Translations under genes and position numbers: made by a program
Source: Allomyces macrogynus ATCC 38327
Lineage: Eukaryota > Blastocladiomycota > Blastocladiomycetes > Blastocladiales > Blastocladiaceae
Assembly (NCBI GenBank): GCA_000151295.1
Contig: GG745339.1
Span: 38,900 to 102,899 of the forward strand
DNA: 64,000 nucleotides
Direction: 5' to 3'
The notes under the pieces: generated by a model
Databases searched by the model: none
What the model was told of the DNA's origin: nothing
The model's input: only the letters and a program-made list of their open reading frames with translations
Shown: positions 44,401-55,884 of the stretch, piece by piece
Layout: each line of letters opens with the position of its first letter
How positions within the stretch are numbered: position 1 is the stretch's first letter

Positions 44401-44726
44401 TGAGAGGGCCAGGAAACAACCGAAAAAAGTCGTCAAGTTGGCGCTCTGCATCGGCAGGTAACAGCTCGGCGGTAGCAAGCGCGAGCAGCTTGGCAGTATC
44501 GTCGGCGTTGAGGGCATTGATGATATACTTGCAGTTCGTGATGAACTCTTCGTGCCGCTTGCGCTTGCGCAAAAACACCGCAACTGCAATTGCAAGGGCG
44601 GGCAGCACCTCGTCTGAGGAAAGGAACAAGCCAGGTGAGGGGTGGCCATGCAGCACATCCTTGAGAAGTCAACAAACCAGTTTTCATGTCGCTGACATCC
44701 ATTGGTAAAATAGTCGACTTGGCCAT
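40989..44726 (-). CDS. P-loop NTPase-like protein fused to a PD-(D/E)XK nuclease-like domain
   Basis: Five exons (introns 44614-44677, 44119-44193, 43886-43972, 42853-42923) sum exactly to 1146 residues. A P-loop reads AVIQSSGFGKSR (Lys166, Ser167), formed across an intron, followed by FTLYLNMNKND. Further family-like landmarks are LRFAFVLDEARSLYEG and FRFGRPLWAIARRE, the latter also formed by splicing. In the C-terminal half, GYDLLIPV (Asp799) precedes ITFLAIQVKNH (Gln826, Lys828), the D...[E/Q]xK pattern of restriction-endonuclease-fold nucleases with Gln in the usual Glu position. A poly-Ser run follows, then a helical tail ending RRRRDQDDE. P-loop plus REase fusions are typical of transposon- and Crinkler-type effector-related proteins expanded in fungi and oomycetes; placing this gene there is from memory. 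No signal peptide is seen. It borders the CpG-depleted island. Confidence 0.72.
41391..41425. repeat. GAC/GTC trinucleotide repeat coding poly-Ser
   Basis: A run of about eleven GAC-type triplets on the plus strand codes for serine (TCG) on the minus strand within the NTPase-nuclease gene. It lies in a disordered linker. Confidence 0.75.
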
Positions 44727-45199
44727 CGCACAAAGGTCCGGTCCGTGGTCTGTTTCTACGTTTTGATTGCAGCATGTGTTCGTTGACATTTTCGAAACAG
44801 CATGTTCAAGCCGATGGATACCAGCGTTGGCGAATTGCGTGCCGCACTGTCGTGCGAGGTGCGAGCGGGACGGCAAGGTCCAGTTGCGCGGTCGGCAATT
44901 GTGGTGAAGGTTGAGCCGGCGTGTGTGGCTGTCGAGTTGGCGCGAATCGCTGATACTGATCAAATGAGACGATTGCGGGTAGTCCTCGTTTGCAGAGCAG
45001 AATTGCGTCGTGGGCAGTCGTGGGCGACGATGGTCCGACTGTGCGATGCAGGACGGTGTTGCGGCTGGCACTTGGCCCGTTGATCGCAAGATGTCTCCCA
45101 ATGTCTCTCACTAAAGTGGCTGTCACGATAATGCAATACTGAATAAATTTTAATCACCCTCCCATACTTTCCGCCCCATGACCGCGCAAGCTACCACCT
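44727..45199. promoter_or_regulatory. Upstream region of the NTPase-nuclease gene
   Basis: About 470 bp of normal composition between the gene start and the CpG-depleted island. The promoter should lie here; no specific motif is recognised. Confidence 0.35.
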
Positions 45200-48040
45200 G
45201 CAATCAAGAATCGGGGGTATAAAATGTTTTGGGTCAAATTGCCGCCGAAGTTGGTTTGGTGGAAGTCGCACATTGGACAGGGTCGCCATGCTATTCTTGC
45301 AACTAGAGCACCCCATCCATGGCAAACTTCCACTGAGCCAAGAAACATGGCATTTCAGCACAAGTTATTCTACATCTACTATTCTCTGTTGCGAGTGGTG
45401 TCTCGCGCGGACTTGGGATGGAAAGTTTGGGGGGAGTGATCAACCAGAAAGTGCTCATGAGCCCAACTTGCTACTTGGCCAATGTGCTGCCTGCTCCAAC
45501 ATGACATGGCCTCCTTACATGCACATTTTGCTCCAACAACTTGCGGAGCTCCCTGTCGGGATTGAACAGTTGGTGCGCGTGCAGGGTGGAGAACGTGTTT
45601 GGCTCAGGTCACCATTGGCTGTGCAACAACCTCATGAGCACTGAGTTGAAACCTGCTGACCTGACTGCCAATCCGATCTTTCAAATGCACGCTTGTGCTT
45701 GCCCAAGCCATGTCAGCATAGCCACTCCCTATCTTGTCATGGGTACCATGGTATGGATATCTTGGCGCCTCAACATCACTCCCAGTCACCATGCTTGTGC
45801 CACCCACATTCACCAGCTCAACTGCTTGCATCGCAGGTCTCACCTTCACCAACTTATAATGAGGCCCATTTCCCAAAAATTCTTGAATTCCACGTCAGCC
45901 AGCATTACATTGGTATTGGGGGTGGCATGGCGCAACTCGATTTGGCCTGTGTCAGGACCTTGCCTGGGCTGATCCAGACCTCAAACATCTTGTTCCAAAC
46001 TGTCTGGTCAAGAACATGTCATTCTTACAGCTGTCTTCCTTGTGCTGGGGGGAGGACGCATCAACCATTGGCACTGCTGCACTGTCCATGACTAAAGGAT
46101 CAATATGCACACCCTCATTTGTTGTTCTCATGAACAACTTTGGAGACTGGCAGTAACACAATGCATTCCTCTGTTATGGACTTGTCGCTCTCACTTGTAT
46201 GCCGCTTTTGGACTTGCTTTCACCCAAAACTTGGCTGAGCAGTGTTCAGAGCAGCCACAAGATTGTTGACTTTCAGCAGTGTGTAAGAGAGTCCTGTTGA
46301 TGCTGGGGTTCCTGTTTGGAAGCACACGAATTTGGGCCTTGCACTGACTGCAGCAACTCACGCAGTTTCCAACGACAAGCAGCTATGGCAAGCAACCAGA
46401 GCTGCTGCAATTGTGTAGTTTTGAGGGAGGTACACACGACTTGCACATGAACCTGGTGCCACAGGTCAATGTTGTCAGAAGTCCAAGTTGTCATGAGCAT
46501 GGAGCTTGAATATACATACCTCCTCCATAATTACAGGCGCAGCCACTGACACTGCTCATGACGTTCCTCTAGGCGTCAAAACCTTGTCATTGTTACATTA
46601 CTCTCCACCCATCTGCAGGTCTGCAGATCCAAGAGCTGCCACCCTGCAATCCAATGCATGGCCAGTATGTGGTTCTGAGCTGTCAAAACAATCCTGGGCA
46701 GTTGGGTGCAACCAGGATCTGATGTAGTGCGCTTTCAGACATGGGTAAATGCGATTCCAGAGGTGCAGTGGACAGGAAGTCAAGCAGAATTGGCTGGTTG
46801 TGATGGAAGGTATGTTGATGACCATGGCATTGGCCATCATAGTCACAGGTCAGGCTAGATCAAGGTGCACAGCAACTGAGAGCATGCTGTGGGTCCCAAG
46901 CCAGTAGAAGGGTTAGTGGTGGGGAGTTGGCAGTCAGTCTTTGTCATGGTTGCCTGGGGTGGAGCAGGTCACCACCATGGAATGTCATTCCAAGAGTCAA
47001 GAACATGTTGCTGGATATCTTTCATGGGCGCGCATTGATAGACATGCATTTTGTCGTATTGATGGGGATGGTTGGTGGTGACTGACAGTCACATGTTTTC
47101 CTGTCCATGTGGGGTTGGGTGACTTTGAGACTCCTTGGAGCCCCTTGCTTGGCTTCTCTCAGACAATGCCTCATTTTTGACGACCCTACTGGGGGGGGGG
47201 GGGGGGAACCAGTACAGATTATGAGTACAAATTATGAGACCATGCCCTGCTCTTGCATTTGACTTCCCTTCTCTCATCTCAACCACCAATGCTGCACCCC
47301 ACTCTGATGAGTGACAGACCCATTGTGCATCAACATGCAACAACCAACATCAACTGCTAGTCATTCATCAACCATTGCATCATCTCATGACCCCTCCTTA
47401 ATGACAACCCACAACCCATCTGCACTGTGGTTGACCACCATCTTGAAACACTGACTGATGCATCTTCTTGCTCTGCCAGTCTGCTATTGGTGTGACGTGT
47501 AAGTATCCAGGGCGTGTGCGCCAGAGTGATGGCCAGGGCCTTGACCAAGCAAGGGAGTGGGGAGTAAACACTTGTGCCTGAAATGCATGGACTGATGATG
47601 AACATTTTGGGGGCTCAGATGACACTCTGTCTACTTTGACCAGACCACCTGTGTGCACCATGCGTTTGGATACTTTCATTTCCATGAAGTCATTGACCAT
47701 GAGCAGTGTTCTGGTATGATTTCATCTCTTTGGCATGGATGGATGTGACCACCACTACATGCCTGAGCTGACTTGCTTGGGGGTGACTATTCCAGGTGAA
47801 CAATTGATTTCCAAAGGCCCCTTTTGTGGCAACAAAGCTGGGTGGAGATGGCCCTGAGGCGATTACTTGTGGATACCACAAGCCCTGCTGAGGGAGTGAT
47901 GCCAGGCGGATCACTGATGCTAGATGGACATGGTCCCTCAAAGTGAGTTGGTGTTGTGCATGAAACACTGATGACGCCCTGAACCCTTGACAAACATGCC
48001 CTGGACCACATTGACCAATCAGAGGAACCGCACGATTGAC
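45200..48040. other. AT-richer, CpG-depleted island without genes
   Basis: G+C falls to about 49 % while flanking DNA is above 60 %. In 46501-47100 I counted about 8 CpG where base composition predicts about 36, whereas TpG and CpA are abundant (many CATG, TGCA and TGAC words). That is the pattern left by methyl-cytosine deamination or a RIP-like process. Frames are short and broken on both strands and I could not recognise reverse transcriptase, integrase or transposase motifs. Edges are fairly sharp, near 45.2 and 48.04 kb. A decayed mobile element or silenced repeat is the most likely explanation. Confidence 0.65.
47191..47206. repeat. G16 homopolymer
   Basis: Sixteen consecutive G in the CpG-depleted island, outside any gene. 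Confidence 0.9.
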
Positions 48041-48344
48041 GACACTGCTCAGGTCTGGCACCAGGTGTTGGTTGGACGATTTCGAAAAGGCGACGTGCTT
48101 CAACATGCCTGACAAGGGCATGGCCAGTGAATATCCTTGCTATCTCGCCTGCATGGTCGCACTCATTGAGCAGCCCACAACTCCCAGGGTGGCTGACGGA
48201 CGTGCGACATGCCGCGCCACCCGTCCGCGGCCACCTCTGGGGGCGCTGCCTCGACGGCCGGCCACGCAGCGCTCCTGCCCGCCCAAACTCTCGTCCCCGC
48301 CCTCGTCGTCGCTGCCGCAGCCCTCTCACTCAAGCACAGCGACG

Positions 48345-51300
48345 ATGCTCGCCACGCAACAAGCTCAGGCGTCGTCGCTTCCAGGCTTCGCGCACGGCAT
48401 GCCCGCACAGCCACCGCCGCGCGACGACTCGCCCTCGGTCCACTCGGACGCGGCCAGCTCGTCGCACGCGTCGTCGGCGGCGTCGGCCGCTAACAACGCG
48501 AGCAGCAGCACGGTCGCCACGTCCGCCGCCATGGCGCGGTCCAAGGTGCAAAACATTCTCGCGCAGCTGCAGATGCACCAGGACTCGTCAGGTGCGCCTT
48601 CGGCAAGCATGTCGTCGTTACCTCACCCAACACACTCGTCGAGCACGTTACCGCGCGCGTCGATGATCCCGACCGCGCCCGACCGTTCGACGCCCACGCC
48701 CTCCAAGGCTATCCCAGGTGCAAGTGCGCGTGGAGCCTCGCCGCCGCGGTACACGCGCCCGTCGCTGCTGTACGGGACGAGCCCAGGGCGCGCGGCAGCG
48801 ACCGTGGCTGCGCAGCACGAGCAGGTGGTTGCAGCAGCCACGAGTCCGTCGGCCAACGTGCTTGCCACGTCCCCCGCGTCGCGCCGACTGCGTACGCTCG
48901 CGCGGCAGCCGTCGATGACGGGCCTGTCAAGTTGTGGGTACGGGCTTCGCTCTGCCGCTGGAACGTCGAGTACGAGCGTCTCGTCGGTTGCGTTGCCGCC
49001 TGCGGTTGCGCCGGCCGCAGCGGATGGGTGTTCGTCGAGCGCGTCCGTTGTTGTTTTTAAAAGTGATGTGCGAGCGTGAGTGACCAGCGTGACTGACTTG
49101 TGGCGACCCACTCAACCAACGACAGTGCTCAACGAGCCGCCGCCGATCTCGACCAGCTCGCTGCCGACCTCGGCCTGACCTCGCTCGACGCCGCCACGAC
49201 GACTTCGCGCCACCCGCGCAGTACGCCCTCGACGTCGCGCCCGCCGACGCGCACTCCCCATGCTGATCCTGCCACTGCCGCCGCCGGTGTCGACCCGCTG
49301 ATCGCTCCGGCCTCATCCAAGCAGGCGCACCGGCTGTCCATGGCCTTTGCGCGGCTCGCGCACTCGACCCTGGCAACCCCACCGAGCGCGGCCCTGCTCG
49401 AGGCACCGGAAGAAGTGGACGCGGCGATCGCTAAGAACACGGCCGCCAACGCCGCCGGCGGTGTCGGGAACCAGTCGATCCTGTTACTCTCCAACGACGA
49501 GTTTGCGAAACGGCTCGAGGCCGACTGGGCGGTCCCGCCCACGCCCTCCGCGCTGACGACCTCGTTTGCCGCCGCGGCCGCGGGACGCGCGAGTGCCGGC
49601 CCACCAAGTTCACCGACTCCGACGCAGCACGGGCGCATGGCGATCCCGCCTCCCTCGCGCGGCGCATCCAACGACGCGATGCCGCCGCCACGGCGCGCAC
49701 CGCCCTCACCGTCACCCGCGGTCCCTGCAAAGGCCGCTGACAGGCCGCCATCGACGTTGCGCGCGGCGCACTTGCGGCTGTCGCTCGGTGTCACGCACGG
49801 TGGGAGCACTCGGTCCGACGCCGCGCTCGCGTCCCCAATACGCGGGTCCTTCATGGACTCGGACCGGTCGCACCCGCGGACGAGTCTGATCCCGCCACCC
49901 GTCGACGTGCACGCGGCGAACAGCGGGACCGCACGGGCCAAGTCCCCGCGGCGCGAACCGATGTCGGCGGCGCGGTTGAAGAGTCCGGTGATGCCGACGC
50001 CGCCCTCGGGGGCGGGGACGACGCGGTCGACGTTGCAGCGCGCGTCCGCAGCGGGGTCGACGAGTACGAGCTCGGGGACTGCAAGTGCGGCGAACGGGTC
50101 GCTGCCCGGATCGCTGCTCGCGCGGCGCCGGTCGACACGGCAGGCGCCGAGTTTGTCGACGGGGACGACGTCGCGTGCTACGGGGTCCGGAGGGGATACC
50201 GGCACGATCAGTCGCCGCGGGATGACGCCGCCGGATACATCGAGCGCAAGTGCCAGCTCGCCCTCGCGGTCGTCGCGGATCCCGACGCTCGCGGGTGCAG
50301 CTGCCGCGGCAGTTGCTGCCACGTCGGCGTTTGGTGGTGCGGCCAAGACGACGGCGAGTGGCGGGAGTGCCGCACGCACGTCGACAACGACCACGGGTAC
50401 GTCGCGGCTCACGGCACTCGCGTCCAACTCGGCGCAAGCTCCCTCAACTTCGTCGTCGTCGGGTAGTACGCGACCCACGTCATCGGGCCCATCAGCCAGG
50501 CCAACGTCGCAGTCGGCGTCGCGCACGATGCGTGCGACCACCCCTCGTCGGACAACCGATTCGGCCGGGACCGGCCGGTCCACATCGGCTTCGACGGCCA
50601 AGACCCCACCGCCCGCCAAACGGCCAACCGCGGCCGCTCGGTCCTCTGCACCAGCGTCCGTCGCGCTGCCGTTCGCAGGCAAGCGGCACACGTTACGCGC
50701 CGTGGCGACGGCCGGCAGTACCGCATCCCCCTGGACGCTCGCGCAATCCGGCAGTTCCGGCTCCGGCGGGGCCGCAGTAGCCACGCACCGGCGGCGTAAG
50801 TCCCTGACGGGTGTGCCGACTTTGGCACCTGCGAACGCGACGGGCGCGGTCGCACGCCCCAACGCCCGTGCGCGTACGGCACGGACCAACGATTTCCGCA
50901 AGTCGATGGTGCGGCGTACGCGCGACTCGGCGCTGTCCAAGTTGACGCTGGCGCTGGTCGACACGTACCGTCGCGTGAACCCGGCGTTTGCGTACACCCC
51001 ACGGCACAACCCACGTCGGGTCCTGACCAAGCCGGCGAAACCGGTGCGCAACGACGGGTACGACAACGAGGACAATGATTATATCCTGTACGTGAACGAC
51101 GTGCTCGGCGACGATCCGGCGCGCAGTTATGTGATTGTCGACTTGCTGGGTCAAGGCACGTTTGGGCAAGTCGTGAAATGCCACCACGTGCAGACGCAAG
51201 AGGTGTCGGCGGTGAAAGTGATCAAGAACAAGCCGGCGTACTTCAACCAGTCGCTCATGGAAGTGAACGTGCTCGAAGTTCTCAACAAGCAGTTTGACGC

Positions 51301-53062
51301 CGACGATACGCGGCACATTATTCGGCTGCGCGACTCGTTTGTGTATCGCCGCCACTTGTGTCTCGTGTTTGAGCCGCTCTCGATCAACTTGTACGAACTG
51401 ATCAAGCAGAACCAGTTCCGCGGGTTGTCGCTCAAGTTGGTGCGCACGTTCACGGCGCAGATCCTCGACGCGCTCGCGTGCCTGGCCGACGCGAAATTGA
51501 TTCACGCCGACTTGAAGCCCGAGAACGTGTTGCTGAAATCGGCGACGGGGACCGACTTGAAGGTGATTGATTTCGGGTCGGCGTGCCAAGAACACCAGAC
51601 GGTCTACACGTATATCCAGTCGCGGTTCTACCGGTCACCCGAAGTCCTGCTCGGTCTGCCGTACAACACGGCGATCGATATGTGGAGTACCGGGTGTATC
51701 GCGGCCGAACTGTTTTTGGGGTTGCCGCTATTCCCGGGCACGTCCGAGTACAACCAAGTCTCGCGGATCGTCGACATGCTCGGCATGCCGCCGACGTATA
51801 TGCTCGAAGTCGGCAAGAACGCCAAGACCTTCTTCCAGAAACTGTCGGACGCGCCGAATACCAAGTACCGTCTCAAGCCGCGCGACCAGTACGCGCGAGA
51901 GCGCAACACGACCGAACAGCCGTCGAAGCGGTACTTTGCCGGCACGACCTTGCGCGATGTTGTCATGCAATACCCCGTGTCGCGCAAATTGCAGGGCGCC
52001 GACCTCGACCACGAAATGAACATGCGCGAGTGTTTGGTCGATTTCCTGTTGGGGATGCTGTGCTTTAACCCAATGGAACGGTGGTCCGCGCACCAGGCCA
52101 AGATGCACCCGTTTATTACCGGCGCGCCGTTCAAGGGGCCCTGGAGCCCGACGGCTGCGGTCGCGGCCGCTGCTGCCAAGACGAGCGCGACGATCTCACG
52201 CGTGGGGGCGGCAAGGGTCGGGAGTGTTCCGGCCACGTCCAGCTCGCCCGTCGCGTCGACGGCGTCGCCGGCCGCGTCGGCGCACACCGTGGCGACCCCC
52301 GCACCCGAATCGACTGCGGACCCGGTCCTCGCGCACGCGGTGGGCGGGTCGCCGACGAGTTTGCGCATGGGCCGGCGCCGCGCCAAGACGATCTCTGCGG
52401 GCGTGCCTGCACCCAATATGGGCACGGCGACGGCGGTCGCGGGCGCGGTCGATGCCGCGGCACTCACGACGCAACTGATGCACTTGGCGGTGGCCGCGGG
52501 CGACGCGCCGGCGCACGCGCGGATGCGCCGCGCGTCCGGGATCGATGGCGCGCAACTGGCCGCCGCTGCGGCCGCCCCCACGTCGGCGGTGACGAACCAG
52601 CCGGTCGGTCGGATCCACGTCGTCGGTGCCCCACAGCAGCAACAGGTGCTGCAGCAGCCAACGGACCTGCCCACGTGGAACCCGGCGTACCGCATGATCC
52701 CGTCCCACTTGGGGCTCTACTCAACGCTGTCGGGCGGCGCCGACGACGAGTTAGACGACGTTGACGAATTTATCGACGACGCCGATGACGACGCGCGTGC
52801 GGCCTCGGCGACCGCACGGTCGCGTCGGCCGAGTCATGCCGCGCCACAGCGCGCGTCCGTCAAGAGCAGTACGGGGATGGCGCCTGCGGCCGAGGCCGAT
52901 GCGCTGGCGATGTGGGCGGCAGCCGCGGCGCCGGCGATTGAGGGCGGGAGCGAAGTGAGTGCGAATGGCACGGGCGTGGATTTGGAGTGGATGCAGGAAC
53001 TGTTGCAGAATGCGCATGTGCGGCAGCGCGCGACGACGGGGCAGCCGCCGAGTGCCGAGTGA
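48345..53062 (+). CDS. YAK1: YAK1-type DYRK family protein kinase
   Basis: Dual-specificity kinase that restrains growth in response to nutrient or stress signals in relatives, opposing PKA. Two exons (intron 49076-49125, 50 nt, donor GTGAGT) give 1555 residues, about twice yeast Yak1, because the first 900 residues are a Ser/Thr/Ala/Pro-rich disordered region. The kinase domain is about 911-1250: LLGQGTFGQVVKCHH, AVKVIKNKPAYFNQSLMEV, the Yak1-specific SINLYELIKQNQFRGLS, KLIHADLKPENVLL, IDFGSACQEHQTVYTYIQSR and FYRSPEVLLGLPYNTAIDMW. The TVYTYIQSRFYRSPE loop keeps the activating tyrosines. The usual HCDLKPEN catalytic loop reads HADLKPEN here. A second disordered tail of about 300 residues holds a GRRRAKTIS site resembling a basophilic kinase target. 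The first in-frame ATG after the island is taken as start. Confidence 0.95.
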
Positions 53063-54003
53063 TTCGAGGAATGCGGTGCGGAAGCTGGGATGTGGATAGA
53101 GAAGGGAAGATGATGCACGCGAAGGAGAGGTAATGGGTGGGAGCAAATTCCAGTAGTTTGTCGTGGATTCTGGATGGTCGGGAGGAGAGTGGGTTGAGAG
53201 AGACGCACGCGTCGACGTAAACGTGTCTCCAGAAACGGGGTAAATCGTCGGTCTGGCCAGGGCTGGGCACTTGGCCAACATCAAGTTCGTCATCACTGGT
53301 GGCGAAGGCACCACGTGCGTTGCCGGCAGCTGGGACCAACAGTGGCCAGTCCGATTCGCCTGCATACGCCTCGTCCCGCGCGCCTCCGTAACGGAAGCAG
53401 GAAATCATTTGATTGCGCGAGACGCCCAGGTGGTGCGTTGCGTCTGCCGAAAGACAGGAACGTGTCGACATGGCATGATGATGCACGGTGCCGCCGCAGT
53501 CTTGGCAGGCCGAACCATCGGCCGGGCGTGCCCGCTTCGGCGTCGTTGGCGTCGCCCTGGGAGTGGCTATTTGTAGGCGGGCGCCCCTGCCGACGGGTGG
53601 AGGGGCTCCTGCTCCCGTTGACCGTCTTGATTTGCTCTTTGGTCGCGCTGGCCGCGGCGTTGTTGCAGTCAACGACGACGAGCCACGAACTAGGCAGTAA
53701 CTGAATACTTACGTGATGATGACTTCAGCGGCGCCGGTACGCCACTCTGCTTCTAGACCGATTCACTTTTCGCCGTGCTTTCGCCGCCGCTGTGTGTCAG
53801 CGTCCCGCGGTCGATCACGCTTCGACATCGCCCATCGGGGGAAAAACACCGTTGAAAACCGCCCCTCCCCTGGTACCCCCTTCTAAATTCTCCCCCAACC
53901 CCCCCCAAAAACGGGAACATGGCCCCCCCCCCCCCCCCCCCCCCCCACCCGCCCGACTTGCTGCACTCTACGCCGCACGCCCGCTCCGCCCATACCCCAC
54001 ACC
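53063..54003. other. Intergenic, YAK1 3' flank and SMS-like gene promoter
   Basis: About 940 bp. On the minus strand, 53450-53540 reads SACQDCGGTVHHHAMSTRSC, a possible zinc-binding patch, and a perfect donor GTAAGTATT sits at about 53708-53716, but I could not build a complete gene. The region just above 54004 holds a C24 run. Confidence 0.35.
53923..53946. repeat. C24 homopolymer upstream of the SMS-like gene
   Basis: Twenty-four consecutive C begin just after an ATG at 53919 that lies 85 bp before the chosen start. The run length is uncertain in any assembly. Confidence 0.9.
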
Positions 54004-55884
54004 ATGGCCGACACTCGTCTGCTGCACGCGCACCAACCGCCGACGCTTCCCGGCGCCGGCAGCCCGCCCACCCCGGCCGCATCTCCACCTGCCGTACCCG
54101 ACGCGGTCCTGCTCGCTTCTTCGCCAACGGCATCCGCACCGGTCCCCACCCATGCCGCTGATCCGGTGCCAGCGCGACCCGGATCGGCACCTGCCGTGCC
54201 CACGACCGCCCCCAGGCCTACGGCAAGGACTGCCGCCACCACAGCCAACACGACTGCAGCCACGCTCCCACTCCCCAATTCTTTACCGCGCAGCATCTCG
54301 CGCGTCTCGGCCGCGCACGGCGGGAAGCCCTCGCACCGCGCGGCCGTCCGACAATGGCTGCGCACGCGGTGGCCCTTTTGGCGGTCCTTTTACGATCTTC
54401 AGCTCACTCTCGGCGCGTTTGTGTTTATCGTGATCTGCACCTACATTACCTGTCTTGCCAACTCGACCGTCGACCGCACCAACCCGAATAACTTGCTGCC
54501 CATCGACCAACGGCGGCCGCTCGACGATCCGGCGATGCACGCCACGTTCAAGCTCTATCGCGAGACGGGACTGCCGCGCAACCTGTCTGACACGCTCGTG
54601 CAATTGGCGGCGGCGATGATTATTCTGCGCGGGGTGACCTATGGCCGGTATGGGTGCACGGTATTGAGGAGGGCGTTTTATGTCGGCGGGATCATTTACT
54701 TGCTGCGCGCGCCGACGGTGTTGAGTGCGTATTTGACTTCTACGGTTTGATGTCGTCGCGTCTTGCAAGCTTACTGTCGTGTCCGCGATTGATAGTGACG
54801 GTGCTGCCAAATCCGTTACTCGATGTGCGTTTTTCCGATTGGCATGCAGGGAGAGGGTGGAGAAGCACTGCAGGGGTCAGCAGTTCTGACTCGTACTGTG
54901 GCCGAATTTAGTGCGTGTCGCACCCGAACCAGAATCTCTTTGTGGACGCATTGCTTCTGCTTGTGCAGGCCCGGTACGTGTTCTGGCACTCCCCTGGACA
55001 CGGATTTCACGAAAACTGACGCTCTAGGACGCCGAGGACAGTTACAGCTGCGGCGACGTGTTCTTCTCGGGTCATAGCATCTTCTACGTGGTTTGTGCAC
55101 GAGTTTGGATCACCTACTGCGATTGGGTCGTCGTGAACGTCATTGCCCTCGTGTTCGGCTGCTTGGCCCTCTTCTCGCTCGTATTCACGTCTTATCACTA
55201 CAGGCATGTCGCCCACTTTCTTCTCCACCGCGTTTTTCGGGTCATTGATCAATCACTGACCCCCCCCCCCCCCCCCCCTCCCACCTTCCACCTCCCATTT
55301 CCCCCCCTCCCCCCCAAACACAACCCGGATCCAAGTCTGGAACCCCCCCTTGATCATCCCCACCCCCCAAACGCTCTGGCACTGGACCGTCAAGTACAAG
55401 TCGGCCGGGACCGGTGGTGAGGAAGGCTCGTTCGCGCGCTCGACGGCCAAGAGGAACTCGACCGGCGCGAAACCATGGTCGCTGCGGTCGCTGCTCGTTC
55501 CACACGACCACGAGCACGTCATCTTCTGGCTCGAGGCCCCGTTCAACCACTGCCGCCGACCAATCCGAAGCCGACCCCGATACCGTGGTCGTCGTTGTGC
55601 CTGCCGCGCACGCGACGAACGAGTCGGGGTCTGCAGGTTGGTCGGGGACGCCGGCGGCGACCAAGATGGTGCAGATTCCGGTGGCCTCGTCGGGGTCGCC
55701 GTTTGCCGCGCGGTCGCAACAGGGCGCGGGCGGCGGGTCGTCGTCGGCGGTCGTGGGCGGTGGGCCGCGCGCGACGTCCCCCGTGCGGCATCGTGCCATG
55801 TCGCCGAGTTCCGCGCGGAGTAGTGAGAAGCGCGGTGGTGGGCACGATGGTTCGATGCATGATTTGCAAGGCGGCGGCGCATGA
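54004..55884 (+). CDS. Sphingomyelin-synthase-like membrane enzyme (PAP2_C family)
   Basis: Probable phosphotransferase making a phospho-sphingolipid head group in Golgi or ER membranes. Exon 1 (54004 to about 54750) has a disordered N-terminus, then membrane segments (LTLGAFVFIVICTYITCLA, LVQLAAAMIILRGVTYGRYG) and the family pattern LRRAFYVGGIIYLLRAPTVL. A later exon (about 55028-55211) has the catalytic CGDVFFSGHS (first His), two membrane segments, and SYHYR, the place where relatives have HYT-x-D. The next residues are not the expected Asp; the sequence AG/GCATGT there looks like a GC-AG donor and is followed by a 19-C run. A possible last exon has TLWHWTVKYKS and a polar tail to the stop at 55884. 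LPNPLLD near 54805 resembles the LPxP loop of relatives. Exon joins are unresolved, so the end points are approximate. Confidence 0.6.
55260..55278. repeat. C19 homopolymer, probably intronic
   Basis: Nineteen C follow a branch-point-like CACTGAC and precede further pyrimidine runs, fitting an intron 3' half. Confidence 0.85.

Noticed and set aside
45200..48040. A recognisable retrotransposon or transposase in the CpG-poor island
   Set aside because: I looked for reverse transcriptase, integrase and transposase motifs on both strands and found none that I could defend.
49129..51075. A 648-codon minus-strand open frame
   Set aside because: It is antisense to the disordered part and start of the YAK1 kinase; the plus strand has the recognised domain and splice.
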